In this document: one piece after another, positions 1 through 11,856 of the stretch
How positions within the stretch are numbered: the first letter of the stretch is position 1
Layout: each line of letters begins with the position of its first letter
Source: Allacma fusca
Lineage: Eukaryota; Arthropoda; Collembola; Symphypleona; Sminthuridae
Assembly (NCBI GenBank): GCA_947179485.1
Contig: OX359246.1
Coordinates: 46,727,632-46,791,631, forward strand
Direction: 5' to 3'
Length of the DNA stretch: 64,000 nt
Made by a program: the position numbers and the translations under genes
The notes under the pieces: generated by a model
Told to the model about the DNA's origin: nothing
The model's input: the letters and a program-made list of their open reading frames with translations, nothing else
The model's database searches: none

Positions 1-130
1 CTAACTCTGTAGTGAGGTTTATGATTACAAGTGCGCATTGAATCTACGACATTCCCACTTGTAAATAGTGGGCAAACACAATGGCCTCCCCCTTGATATC
101 CCACATGAGGGAGTAGCTCTTAAAATATTT
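1..130 (-). pseudogene. degenerate GOLD-like exon at the window edge
   Basis: Read on the minus strand, about 110-60 gives an L-x-W-x-I stretch followed by VFAHYL. Directly after it, in a shifted frame, comes VVDSMRTC. This order resembles the W-x-F ... RVDSH-x-C-x-x-K core of the GOLD exon in the intact SEC14-like genes of this window. The two parts are in different frames, and the first frame ends in a TAG at 44-46, so an intact gene here would need a frameshift. It may be a dead eighth copy, or the exon of a more divergent copy whose rest lies left of the window. The match is short and chance is possible. Confidence 0.28.
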
Positions 131-304
131 GATACCATCAGCTTGTAGAAAATTTATTTCTAGATTTTCTAAAAAATACCCCATTAAGCTGATTTTAATA
201 GGGTTGAAAGCACAGATATTTTTTGGAAAATGTTGGGAAGAAAGAGAAAAGCTATGGGCTTCCCGGGTAGCTATTTGATGGGACCTTACAAGGTCACTCC
301 TACC

Positions 305-1248
305 CAGGGTTGGGGGTTTTTTGGTTTTTTTCAAAAAAACCAAACAACCAGGTTTTTTTGGTTTAAACCGGGTTTTTTTGGTTTAAACCAGGTTTTTTTG
401 GTTTAAACAAATTTTCAATCCAAAACATTCATTCATACGCAAAAACATGTAAATTTGAACAAATTTACTTATTTCCCAAACTCAGTAACTATCATAAAGC
501 ATTAAATATTTAATAATTTCGACATAATTTTGACGATAAGTTTGCAGTATAAACACAAGTTTGGCAGCTTTTCCATTCTAAAAACGACTCCGAACTTCTA
601 AACGTACAAGACCAGAGGCTACTATTATTTACTTCACTTCACTAAAGTTAAACCGCACAATGTCCTGTTTTCTTCCTGATTTTTTAAAAAATTAAACAAT
701 GTGCTAACAAATAGCCCTCGCCATACGCCCACTCGGGATCCAAATTAAATTTTGTGTAACCTGGTCCAATGTCCCAGCAAGAACAGAAGTTCGGGCCGTC
801 TCGCCCTGGTTTCGCGCAGAATTTTTAAATTCTAACTCGTTAATAAGTGGTCTCCCTTGTCCAACTAAAATTTTCCAACGAGAAATCCCATACGAAATTT
901 TCATTTTCGAAAGTTGATGCTATATTAGACGAATGACACATTTATGGCATGCATTCATCATAAGTGATTCTAAGGGTATCTATTGGTTCTAAGAGTTGCA
1001 TGTGGCGACGGTTACTTGTGTTGTAAGTAAATAAGTTCACGATAAAGATGAAATAAAAACAGTAATAAAGGAGGTGAGTCCAATTAAAATGGGTGGAATT
1101 CAAAATGCAAGTTTTGTGCACGACGAAATATAAGCATTTTGGATTGAAAATGTTAAAATTTCAGGTATTTTGTACCTTGGTTTAAACCATTGGTTTTTAT
1201 AAAAAAAACCGTGTGGTTTAAACCATGGTTTAAACCAAACCAACCCTG
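305..1248. mobile_element. hAT-like non-autonomous DNA transposon A
   Basis: The ends are CAGGGTTGG and CCAACCCTG, perfect terminal inverted repeats. They are flanked by an exact 8-bp duplication CTCCTACC at 297-304 and 1249-1256. An 8-bp duplication with CAGGG termini is typical of the hAT superfamily. Close to the left end are three head-to-tail 20-bp units at 347-406 built on GGTTTAAACC and a T-run; the same words recur near the right end (about 1178-1240). The 944-bp interior has no convincing transposase, so it would depend on a transposase supplied elsewhere. Confidence 0.8.
347..406 (+). repeat. three tandem 20-bp units in element A
   Basis: Three consecutive 20-bp units start at 347, 367 and 387 and differ by one base (ACCAGG or ACCGGG, then a T-run, then GGTTTAA). 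They sit about 40 bp inside the left end of the hAT-like element. Such subterminal repeats are commonly transposase-binding sites in hAT elements, so that role is inferred. Confidence 0.75.
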
Positions 1249-1256
1249 CTCCTACC

Positions 1257-2686
1257 CCTCAAAAAATACTAAGCTCGCTCATAAATTGCTTGTATTTTTA
1301 TTTAAGAAGAAATTAAAGCATTCCTCTTCCAAAAAATATGTATAATTACACCGAATTACAGAACATTTTTCTCAACATAGTTCATGTTAAGGAAGATTTG
1401 ATATTACAAATGTGGGGGTCCTTCAAAGTCGGCACATACATGTAACTTTCGACAGACAATACAACATAAAATTAGGAAATTTGAGGAGAATTTGTGCCTG
1501 CAACGAGGACTCGTTGCATTCTACAGCCAAACGCGTAGTCGAACAGTGGGATCAACATTTTCGGGAAAGGGACAAAATTGTATTGATAAGCAGGGGCTCC
1601 AGTTACGGTAGCCCCACGTACATATGTACTGTTTTAAATATGACCCTTTTTACTGGTGATAATTATTTTGAATTCATTTATGAACTTTTATTTCAGTCAC
1701 TATTAATAAAAACTGTCAGAGCTGAAATTGTATAGTAGGGTGAAAAGTGAAATGGTAACTTATTGTTAGAAATTCAACACAAAACGGCCCCCGTCTAGCC
1801 CCCGTCAAGCAATAAACATCACTCTTCTAGTTCATCACTTGCCGTAATTCTCGGACTTGTTAAAATTACAATTAGAAAAATGACTCTCAGCCCTTCATTG
1901 CCAACTAACTCTCAATAAATGCTGGGAATGCTTATATACGGGGGAAAAAGTTTGACCTCGCCCAAGGTTTGGTTTATAACCCATGTCACAGTGGGACCAT
2001 GTTTCATGATCCTGCGCTTGGACCATACCCCACCAGAATTCGAGGAACAGGTGAACTAATAGCCTGCGGGCTCACAAGCAATGTAATGACAATAATAACT
2101 CAGTTTGAAGCTCATACGAGTTTGCTAGAACATAATACTTAGTGCAGCATCTGCTTTAAAATGTTTTGCAATATATGAGCTTCATTTGCTGTCTTGGGAA
2201 AGTTTACTTTACAAACATTCAAAGAAAATTCTTCAAAAATGGAGAATCGATACCACGCAAGCTTTTATGCACTAGCTATAGGAAAAAAAGTTATAGTGTA
2301 AACTTAAACCTGTTTGTGCACACTTGAGGAAGTGAAGTGACCTTTAATGTTTTTATAACTATTAAATGCACAGTCCAATGCACCTGAATGATTTTGAGAT
2401 ATTTTATCAGAGAATTTAATAAGTTAATTATGATTAATTTAATAACGAGTTTGCTAATTTATGATTCAGGCACGATTTGTCCTCCACTTTTTAAATGAAA
2501 TTTCTCTTGAGGAATTATAATATTCACATGAAAATATCTCGTCGGCTAAACTTGTTAACCGGTTATAATTTAAAATGCTTAGAAAGAAGAACGTCTATGT
2601 AGTGATAAAGCGCTCTCGTTCAAAACTCAAATGTGAAAACCAGCCATAATTACCGCTTCTCCTCCGCTTCGCGGTGCGGATTGCTT
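1257..2686. other. intergenic, no gene supported
   Basis: AT-rich unique-looking sequence between two DNA transposons. A 107-codon plus-strand frame at 1412-1735 starts only at a GTG, has no recognised motif and no clear splice partners, so it is not called as a gene. Confidence 0.5.
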
Positions 2687-2694
2687 ACTCTAAT

Positions 2695-3596
2695 TAGGGA
2701 TTGTCGATTTGAAAATGCCATAGGGCATTAGGGCATTTTGGGCATTTTCAGCTTTGGGCAAATACGTAGATTTTGGGCATATTCGGCACGGGCATTTTGG
2801 GCATTTTCACTCCTGGGCATATACGGCACTTTGGGCATATTCAGCTCAAATTTTCGGGTCGATTACCATTTCCAGACGTTATAGGTCGCTGCTACTACTT
2901 CACACTACCCCGCTCACATCGTTATAACTAAAAACGATTTTAGCACACAATTAAATTAATTTGGTCAGTAGACAATTGTAGGAGTTGTAGTTTTTAAAAC
3001 GTCTAACCATTCTTACTACTGGACAAAACTCACATTTTGGAATGCAATAAACTATGCCAACCTCGAAGCACTGGTCAGAAAATTTGATAAATTTTATTTA
3101 CGCTGGAGGCGGAGCAACTGCTACAGAGGATGAAAGTTATACAAATCAAAGTTCTGATGGGGAGGATTTGTTGATGACGTATTTATCACTCGAGTCTTCT
3201 GATTAACTTTATACAAAAAGCAACAAAATTGCATTCGTCCATAATTCAATATAAAGTGTCTGTATGATACACAGCGAGTATCGAAATATAATATATTTAA
3301 ACAAAATTGCCATGTACGCCTTTAATAGGATTTCCTTTTAATAGTGAATAGTGACATTTTTTGCTCGATTGTATTACTGAGTTTTACCTACCAGAAATGC
3401 AAAATATTCCCGGCTGAAAATTCCTCAAATGTCAAATATGCCCAAAATGCCGAATATGCCCTGCCCAAAATGCCGAAATTCAGGGCATTTTCCCAATGTG
3501 CCAATATGCCCAAAAATATGGCAGGTTAGCGAGCATTTTGGGCATCTTCAGCTTGGCAGGCATATATGCGAGGGCATTTTCAATCGACATTTCCTA
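2695..3596. mobile_element. hAT-like non-autonomous DNA transposon B
   Basis: The left end reads TAGGGATTGTCGATT and the right end, read in reverse complement, TAGGAAATGTCGATT; both continue into GAAAATGCC. The flanks ACTCTAAT (2687-2694) and ACTCTAGT (3597-3604) match at seven of eight bases, which fits an old 8-bp hAT-type duplication. GGGCATTTT and GGGCATAT words are repeated many times at both ends (about 2720-2850 and 3425-3575). Open frames over the right-hand array are by-products of the repeat. A small frame at 3054-3206 is described separately. Confidence 0.72.
3054..3206 (+). pseudogene. small acidic-tailed frame inside element B
   Basis: From an ATG at 3054 about 50 codons stay open to a TAA at 3204. 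The C-terminal half is acidic and serine-rich (SSDGEDLLMTYLSLESSD). It sits in the middle of the DNA transposon, where a transposase gene would lie in an autonomous relative. It could be the tail of a deleted transposase gene, but no family motif is visible and chance openness is possible at this length. Confidence 0.25.
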
Positions 3597-3649
3597 ACTC
3601 TAGTTAATTACAGAGAATTATGACCGGTTTTCAACATAGCTGCACGCGC

Positions 3650-4745
3650 ATATGCACTAGTCTAGTCAAGTCTAATCTTTGTTGGTCGTGGTATTGACTA
3701 GTATAGTCTAGTCAATTCACAACGGTTTCCACGAACTTAACTGTTTTAACTGCAGTATGTATGCAGGAAATGTTCCATTTAATTTTAGGAGGTAAATAAG
3801 TACCTAGCATGAATACAGAATTGAAAGAAATTGTGAAATATTTTGATAATCAATGCAGTATAATGGTTAAAACCCAGGAAACTAACGGATTGCACCATTT
3901 CATGTCCAGTTTTGATGCGTCTGGTTAGTGTTTTCTAAATTAAGAAATTCTGTGAACAATATTTGTTGCTTCAACTGCGGTGGCTTAACAGAAGCTCTGT
4001 GAGCACGCAATGGCTGACAGCTCAGAAAATAGTCCAAAATTAGTTGCATTGTCGTGATCTTCTCGAGATGTGATTCCATTTAGTTGTTCGTTGTTTTGTC
4101 GTTTTCTGCACTTTTTGGGGACGGGTTTTCTGGCGATGCTTTACTTTTCAGGATTTTTATGGTTCCTTCTTTAAACGTTTTTCACTACCTCAGGTTTATT
4201 TTTGTATGCAATTGTTACTGCATTTGCTTCGGCCTCAATCATTTAGGATATTTGTATAAATCTGTATGTCTGGTGTGTGATTTTACAGATTTTCGACTGG
4301 ACTTTGGGCGATTCACGATTTAATATTTTAATATAAATGAGTGTTTTTATTAAATTTCTTGAAACATACATGCCGTATATAGTACTGTTGCTGCCTATAT
4401 TGTGCAATGAATTAACGGCTTGAATAATTCAATTATGCACTGCATTTTTCCACACTGAATTTATTAATCGTTAAAGGATGCAGTTACAAGTCCTGATATA
4501 GAAATTGCTTATGGTTTGGAGCCTTCGTGAATGTTTGAAGTTCCCCCATTCCCTCCTAAAACTGCTTCATTGAATGATTTAGGCGTCATTTGAAGACACT
4601 CACAAATTGACTAGACTAGTTCCTGCACATTGTTCACCTAGTCAAGTCAATCATTATAATTTCTAATGCAATCTAGTCTAGTCAAGTCGATTCTTCGCGG
4701 TATTCGGTGCTTTCTAGTCAAGCGCTTAAACTTAGTCAAATCTTT
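3650..4745. repeat. CTAGTC-word arrays, possible fifth DNA element
   Basis: The word TAGTCTAGTCAAGTC and close variants recur at 3656-3716 and again at about 4606-4738, on both strands, some 900-1000 bp apart. That matches the layout of elements A and B, with short-word arrays near both ends and an AT-rich centre. I could not find matching terminal repeats or an 8-bp flank duplication, so it may be an eroded element. The centre includes an 80-codon plus-strand frame at 4084-4323 with no recognised feature. Confidence 0.4.
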
Positions 4746-5323
4746 ATACTTAAGACATTGATTGTCTTATTCTGTCTGTTCTAAAATGGCCGTTTAATCC
4801 TCGTGGCTAAGTTTAAGTATCCGACTCTCTCATCATTCTATTTTTTTGAGAATTTGTTTTCTCTTTTTGAACATTTCATATGTCATTATAGGGTGGGAGT
4901 GCATATTAGGGTTTATTTATACCGCAATAAGGTAAGTTTGAAATACATCTGACAAGGGTGTTTACGCCCAGTTAGTTCAACATGAAACAGGCAGTTCCTC
5001 AAGCGACCTCAGTCATACTCAAGAGGAAAACAAGTATGTTATCCAATTATCATGGAGTTATGAGCTATGCAATTAGAGACTTTTATTTCAGTGTACACTT
5101 TACATAACGCAAGCTAGGCCTGAAATTAGATACTTATCCAGTCAGAGCAGAATGATCCAAAAGTTCAAAGTAAACAAGAAAATCGTGAGTATAAATATTA
5201 AAAATTTCACAAATTAAAAACAGTGCAAACCTGAACTACAATAATTGTTACTTCTTTCCTTAATGTTTTCATTGCTAATTGAATTACATGGGGAAATTTC
5301 ATGGGCTGTCACAGGTATGAAAA

Positions 5324-8061
5324 TCATTTGAGACAGTGATTTCCTGTTATTGCTAGTTCCTGGTCACTAGCAAGTATCTTTACAACGTACTCCAGAGTTT
5401 TGGGATTGAACTTGCTGAAAGTATTGTCGAAGGTTAGAATATCTATGAGAATCACAAACATTGCACATGTTAATGCTTTTTTCCTATCATTGCATACACA
5501 TCGGTCTAAGAAATTGGAAACTCACAGTGCCCTTGCTTTTCACATGTGATCATCCCTTTCTGCACGTGGATATGAGAGTCGACCCGGCAGTTCTTCACAA
5601 TCGACTCGTCCCCCTCATTCCCTTGGAAATTCACACTGAATCCGATGTCGTAGTCAAAAGTTTTGAAATTCCAGCAGATCTGATTGCCCCTTTCCGCATC
5701 CACCTCCACAGTAAAATCTTGTCCAGCTTCTATTTCCTCTTGGATCATTTCATCCTCTGAGTATGTTTTGAAATGTGGGAAGGCATCCAGGTCGTACACT
5801 GAACGATACTGGAAATTTTAATTCATACTTACAGTTAGTACAGAAACTATAATTATCCATACTAACTTCATATGCAATTAATATAGAAAATTACTTTCAT
5901 TGTATCATTTAAGTTTACAAAATAATTTTGAGGCATTCCATCCAAATGTAGATATATAAAAATTGAAACGAAACCTTTACAAGATTTAAACAAGACAAGA
6001 GTGAGAATTTCTGCAAACTCTCCGTTTCTTTTTAACATTGTAATTGCACAGTTTTCCTTATATAATTTAGTACAGAGTCATTTTATCTTGAGATGATTAG
6101 CTTCACTTCTTGTAAATGTTGCATAAATCCCTTTTGGCTTTGTAAATACAATTTGGGGCTACTTAGATTTGGTTTTAAAACTATACTTCAAGGATTTAAA
6201 TTCCAAATAGTAAGCTCACAATGTTAGTTTTTATAGATTGAGTTTATATAATTTATTACATACTCTCAACACTTGAATAATTAGATATATAGTGCTCTTA
6301 CTCCTCGACATGTAGTAATAGCACCGCCATACTCCGAAGGTAAATTATCTGCATCAATATCCTCCAGAAACTGGGTCTTGTACTTGTCTTTGTTACTCCC
6401 ATAGAAAGATATTTTCGCCAGAGTTCGTTTAGTCAGCAGGGGTTTCACAACATGCCAAAGGATTTCAAAGATTTTTGGCACTGAAATGGTCCGTAGCCCA
6501 AAATTATTTGAAACTCTAAATGAACATTATGAGTGAAACTTTTCCTTCCATCAAGTGCTATATTTCCCGTACCATTAATGACTACAACAGCTCGAATATA
6601 CTCCGGGCAGTTAGCTTCAAAGATTCGGACAAGTTCAAGGGCCGTGTCAATTACTATGTATGTTGTATAAACATTATAAGAACATGCATGCAAAGAACTC
6701 ATGAAATATTTATGGGCCACATAGCCACGAATAATTATTTACATTCGAAAGCATTCATTCCGATTATCATTACTCAACCTTCTTTGCTCGCCACTTGTCG
6801 GAACTGAAACCCTTGGCAATCCACAATGCCATACATCTGGAAATAGTACTTATCCTTCGTTGAGATGTGCCGGCATAGGTTTGCAGCGGACTCGAAATGA
6901 CGCATTGCCAACTGCAAGAACAAATCTCTTTGCCCGGATTCCATTCTGGAGCGAACATCCCATTCTCCTACCTTCACTACCCCAACTTTTTTGAAATAAC
7001 AAATTAACAATAAGTTATTTTTTAAAATATCCTACAGATTTTTGTTTGTCAATTTTATTACCACGAGTCAGAGGTTGTGCGTCAAATTTTACCTAAATAG
7101 CCCGCTTTGTCCCGACCTGAAATGATCAAGGGATAGTCTATTTCCATTTCTCCAGGGAACTTGTGCTTCAGAATATTGTCGCAATCGTACTTGAGCCTGT
7201 GCTGGTGGTTCTGGAATAAATAATTAATTTTTTATAATTTTCCGAGTAATTACTCCGATCTTGCATGACATTGAATGGGACGGTAAATATTTACCTTTCG
7301 CATCATTTCCTCAGCTCTTTTCACATTGCATTCTCGCGCTGAAAGGACGTAAGAAATAGTTTTGTTAATGTTATAGCGTTTCATAAAAAAATTTATAATA
7401 AGCTTTGCAGTTAACACTTTCTATACGAGGCCCCTTTGAAGGAGCTTTCTCTTTAGGGACAAAAATACTTGGAATGAGTGTTATTTACTGTAATAATTTT
7501 AAATTTCTTCCATATAAATTGTACAAGCATAAATATACATACGTATAACAGTGAATTTCTTATATAGCGGCTTTCTCTTAGATGGAATTTGCTTTATAAT
7601 GACAGGATTAAATTTCTCCCAGGATTACATACACATTATTTAATATAGTAGGATATATAGCATTGGCATCTCCATATATTTTACCATCCCTTGGGAGACA
7701 CCATATAGTAAATTCATTGTAGGAGTTACTTTAAATGTAGATAAATGCCAATGCTCCTTCTAGGAATATTTTTACGGGGTGTGTTTTCAATCATTTGTTG
7801 ACAAATTTACCTCTTAAGAATCGCAACAAGTTCATGTCATGTCGGTAGAAGTCATCTTGAAACGCAGGTAAGATGTCTTGAATGCGCTTTCGGAGCTGTC
7901 AAATCAAAAGAGTTCAAAATAAGTTAAATTTTTTTCTGCAAACGTCATCAAAAAAAAAATCAGACCAAAAGTGGAGTCATTTGGTGAAGGTACGTGTTCA
8001 AAAGATTTACCTTTTTAATAGCCGCAACCTCTTTAGGTGTAGCTTCAGTGGCTGGGTTCAT
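5324..8061 (-). CDS. SEC14-like CRAL-TRIO/GOLD protein, copy 1
   Basis: Nine exons (transcript order): 8061-8011, 7895-7811, 7338-7295, 7210-7093, 6985-6779, 6653-6573, 6480-6302, 5808-5526, 5442-5324; 388 residues. All junctions are GT-AG and in frame. It starts MNPATEATPKEV; residues 1-60 match a CRAL-TRIO N-terminal domain (YRHDMNLLRFLRA, then ARECNVKRAEEMMRK). Residues about 75-250 form the lipid-binding CRAL-TRIO fold (SGRDKAGYL, VDCQGFQFRQVASKE, LPSEYGGA). Residues about 255-370 form a GOLD domain (WNFKTFDYDIGFSV, CRVDSH, then FDNTFSKF). The family (SEC14L type) moves hydrophobic ligands or phosphoinositides between membranes in the cytosol; the ligand here is unknown. The last exon is the longest in the array, giving a C-terminal tail ending NHCLK. 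Copies 1 and 2 look most divergent. The start was chosen because every copy begins with the same 17-codon exon. Confidence 0.9.
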
Positions 8062-11000
8062 TTTAGGAGATTAGTTTCACTTTCTCGACAGGATTCCTAA
8101 AATTTGAACTTATCAGAGACACGTTGAGCAACTCAAGGAACAACTCAAATTTGAAGAAATATGACTTGTGGGAAGACAGACAAATACAGGATATTCACTT
8201 GAATTGAGCATTTAGCAACTATCCCAAAGCTTGATCTGCATGGATTGTTCCATCCCAGTGAATCTGCTAAACGACAATGTCAATTGGTCACGACAGGGGC
8301 ACTTAATTCAGCTGGAGGAAAATAACATACTTTCTAGTACATTTAATTTATGCATTGAAAGCAGCTCCCACGTTTAAAATTGACACAATACCACGGAAAA
8401 CAAAGGTACACGTCAGTAGAGTATAATTTCCTTTTGTATGAAGCTCCCAAAAAATTATAATGTATTTAATTTTTAACAAATAATAATAAGTATGAAATTT
8501 GAGACTCTTAAATTTTTTTTTCAGTCGTCCTGGATGCAACTTTCCGTGTCAAATTAAGGATGGCTCGGAGGTCCTTAAAAAGACACTAAAGCTCATGCCA
8601 GTAGGCCGGTGTAATGAAAGGAGATGCTAAAATCCACATGGGCTTGTCTCTGACTTTCGAACGAAACTAACAAAAACTTGGCTTGAAAGTTGTCCAATTT
8701 TATTGATTTCACGAGAGAGCTTCTGACCCAAAAGGATGAAGGGGTATGGGCACGAGATGACTAATTATAACTGACTTTGGCGTAAAAGTTGTTGTGTTAC
8801 TTTTTCAGTCAGGTTACATACATATATATATTAGTAAATCCAAAGTTTCATTGTAGTAAGGGCTAGCTTGCACACTTATTATTATGCACCTGTGGGATTG
8901 TTATTTTATTAGATATTGCACACAAACGCACACACTCACGAATCAAAATATGCACAACTCACAATTTAGGATTGTGCTTGGAGGGCTTGCTTTGCAACTT
9001 ACCCCACAGCTGTAGTATTACATGTATGTAAATAATTATGTACATTAAAGCAATTACGCACGTAGTTATATGGGTTACGTTTAGCATTACACATACATAA
9101 TTGCCACAAAATTATAATCTCTGCACTGTGTAATAGGCATAGATACTCTCCATTGATTGAGAATGAGAATGTAGGAGAATGTGTGGATATTTTATGGGGT
9201 GAAGTGACACACACGTGAAAAATCAACTCCATCTTACATTACCTCTGTGTGTACTTTTGACGCATTTTGCATACAGAATATGCATATTATGTGTAAATAA
9301 ATCTATGGACTGAGCTAATCTAAAGACCCCCCAAAAGATCTACTGCTACAGTTTAAAATGTTTTTCACACATCAATTCTTTTTACGTACAAATGTTACAT
9401 ATATGTATGTATGTACCTATCTATAAGATTTACTAACAGGACCATATCTGGGGGAAAAAATGATGAGTCAAAAGTCAACAAGTTCGTTGCCGTGTGAGGG
9501 AAAAGTGCAATTATTATGTCATTTGACAGGGGCATGTAAACGTGTACAATCGTCGCAATGCCGTTGGCTAACAATCTGTCAAATTCAATGCTGCAGAGGC
9601 TGCAACTCATAATAAAAGCAAAAAGATTAAAAATCCCTCAAAGGAGGTTACTCTCATGGACTGTGTTTTTACAAAACTTTACAGCTACCATTGCAAAATT
9701 CTTATACTTTAAACCCTCAAATGTAGATAAATTATCTCAATATTATTACTAAAATCTGAGGACGCTCACAGAAACTGATTGTTGAGTGCATAGCCTATCC
9801 TCTCTACAAGGGCATCCCTGAGGGAAGTTATTTTTTTTAGAATAGTTCAAGAGAATTGAAGTCTGGTTACGGGAATTTATCCAAATAGTTGTGCATTAAT
9901 GGCAGAATTTTATGATGTAGCTCGCTGAGAGAAATATGTATCTTATAATGAATCTTTTTTTAGTGAGAGTAATCTCGTAATAGTTGTTAGTAAAGACTTT
10001 TAAAACAATCTAATAAAGTAACACGTGTCGGGGTCTAGTTTCATTACATACATTAATACTTACGTTGGGAATTAACTCACAGTCAGTCATGAGGGTACTT
10101 TTAGTTGCTTATATTCTACTTGCACATAGCTTTCTGTAACTGCTTTTAATGTCTCATGTTTGTGCATGGAATTTTTATATTTGCCATTAATCAACAACTG
10201 TGACTGTAAAGCTCAATTAAAAGTCTTGTGAATGTGCTACTCATGAGACTTGCAGACAAGAATAAAAATGAGGGTTGTTATTGAGAATCTTTTCGAGCTG
10301 CGACGAGAACACCTGCTTTATTTTTATTAACGCAGGGAGTATTGTTAGCTCACTTCCGTGATTTTGCTTATCGTCATACGACTCTAAACTTGAACTGAAG
10401 AGAGTCGCCTTTAGTATCCTTAGTTCCATAAATTGTGCCTGCAGTTTCATAATGGACTTGCGAAACTGGAAATATACAATGATTGAAATAAGGACAATAA
10501 TCACAGGCACGGTGTACAGGGGATGCTTCATCTGTCATTTGCCTGCTTGCATTTATTTCCGCATTAAAAGAACATTATTTTATACGTATGCAAGTAATAA
10601 TAGTATATAATCATATCTTTACAGTTCCTGAACGAGGAACTGTACACTATAAAAATGCTTAATATGTAAGGCAACTAAAGTGTAGAATCCATTGTGGCTT
10701 TTTGCACAACTTTGACTTACTTTTACGAGGCAGTGAAAGGACATGCCGGAATTATGTATTTGCACAAATAGAACCAAGTGGATACATTAATCATTTCTGT
10801 ACCAAACAATTATGGAAAATGCAAATTACAGTGACGAAATATGCTACTCCTGCATCTAATACATAGTAATGACCCTTATTAAATGATCCATGTTCAATGA
10901 GATTTTTAGTCTTTGGGGAAACATCTTGTGAAAATATAATAATTATTCGCAAATAGATTACTCGTTGGCTAAAATGGTCTAATGATAAATATTGCACGAA

Positions 11001-11763
11001 AAGTAGTAATTAAAAGCATGCATATTTGAAAATAGAGCTTATATTTCTCTGTGGCTGTTTGGATGAGGAGTGTACTTGGAGGCGTTTAAATATTTGAGTC
11101 ATCTTTGCTTGTACTATTGTGTACCATCGAATGGAGTTTTAAACAATGTTATGTTTTGTAAAAATGACAGGAGGAATGACCTGTGCCAAAAAATTGTATT
11201 ACTTCCTACTGATGCGACTTGAATCTTTAGAGATACTGTAATATTGGAGGAAGGTGAATTTAAAACTGAATAATAAAATTAATGTGAGCTAAAATGTTTT
11301 CAATGAATAAATTAGCAAATGAGATGAACAATTAGACTGGAAATTAGCTCATAGTTTATGTAAAGTTCAATCCCAATGATTCACCATTTATAGCTGAATT
11401 GGACTTGAAAAAGGTCTAAGTTAAATCCTTGCTGTATGGAGTAATAAATAGCAATGTAGGTAATTATATGTAATTGCACATCATCAGTATCAACTGCAGA
11501 CTTTTATTATTGTTTGAATTTGTCATATGAACCAGATTTATTTAGACGGGAAAATTCAGAGGAGCACCTGCGAGTTAAAATGTTTTATTACAAGTGCACC
11601 AGACTTACCCTCCCCGATCATATGTTTCCTGTCGAATGGCTTCTCTTAAAATATTGCTTAATTTCCGTAATAATTTTTGAAAATAGAATAATAAATGCAG
11701 GTTTTATTATCACGGAACTAAATTAATAGCAAGTTATACTCGGTTTCCAAAATAACTGGTGGG
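8062..11763. other. intergenic, no gene firmly supported
   Basis: About 3.7 kb of AT-rich sequence downstream of nothing recognisable. It holds a perfect 9-bp hairpin, ACAGTTCCT with AGGAACTGT, at 10621-10643. It also holds one possible membrane-protein exon, listed separately. No RNA gene or transposon ends were seen. Confidence 0.5.
10241..10531 (-). CDS. possible exon of a membrane-anchored protein, unrecognised
   Basis: A 96-codon minus-strand frame starts with ATG at 10531. The N-terminus has a clear hydrophobic run (VPVIIVLISIIVYF, residues 8-21) followed by basic residues. The rest is polar and could be partly helical (LQAQFMELRILKATLF). This layout would suit a type II membrane anchor or signal-anchor exon. 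No family motif, no second exon and no strong splice donor were found. It may equally be a chance frame in AT-rich DNA. Confidence 0.22.
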   Translation of the reverse strand: MKHPLYTVPVIIVLISIIVYFQFRKSIMKLQAQFMELRILKATLFSSSLESYDDKQNHGSELTILPALIKIKQVFSSQLEKILNNNPHFYSCLQVS

Positions 11764-11771
11764 TATAAATA
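11764..11771 (+). promoter_or_regulatory. TATA box of the serine protease homolog
   Basis: TATAAATA lies 93 bp upstream of the start codon at 11857. A TCAG initiator-like motif follows at 11784-11787, slightly closer than usual. The position is right for a core promoter giving a short 5' leader. Confidence 0.5.
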
Positions 11772-11856
11772 CACGGACAAGTTTCAGCAAAGTATAGTTC
11801 TCTTTTAACTTTGACATTATTTAGTAATTTCTCAAAGTTTCTAAAGTTGAGCAAAA

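Noticed and set aside
704-904. 66-codon minus-strand frame inside element A as a transposase remnant
   Set aside because: No hAT transposase motif was recognisable and the length is within chance.
3344-3623. two overlapping frames rich in MPKMP
   Set aside because: By-products of the GGGCATTTT word array of element B.
5461-5760. plus-strand 99-codon frame
   Set aside because: It is the exact complement of the GOLD exon of SEC14-like copy 1. The minus-strand reading has family motifs and splice sites.
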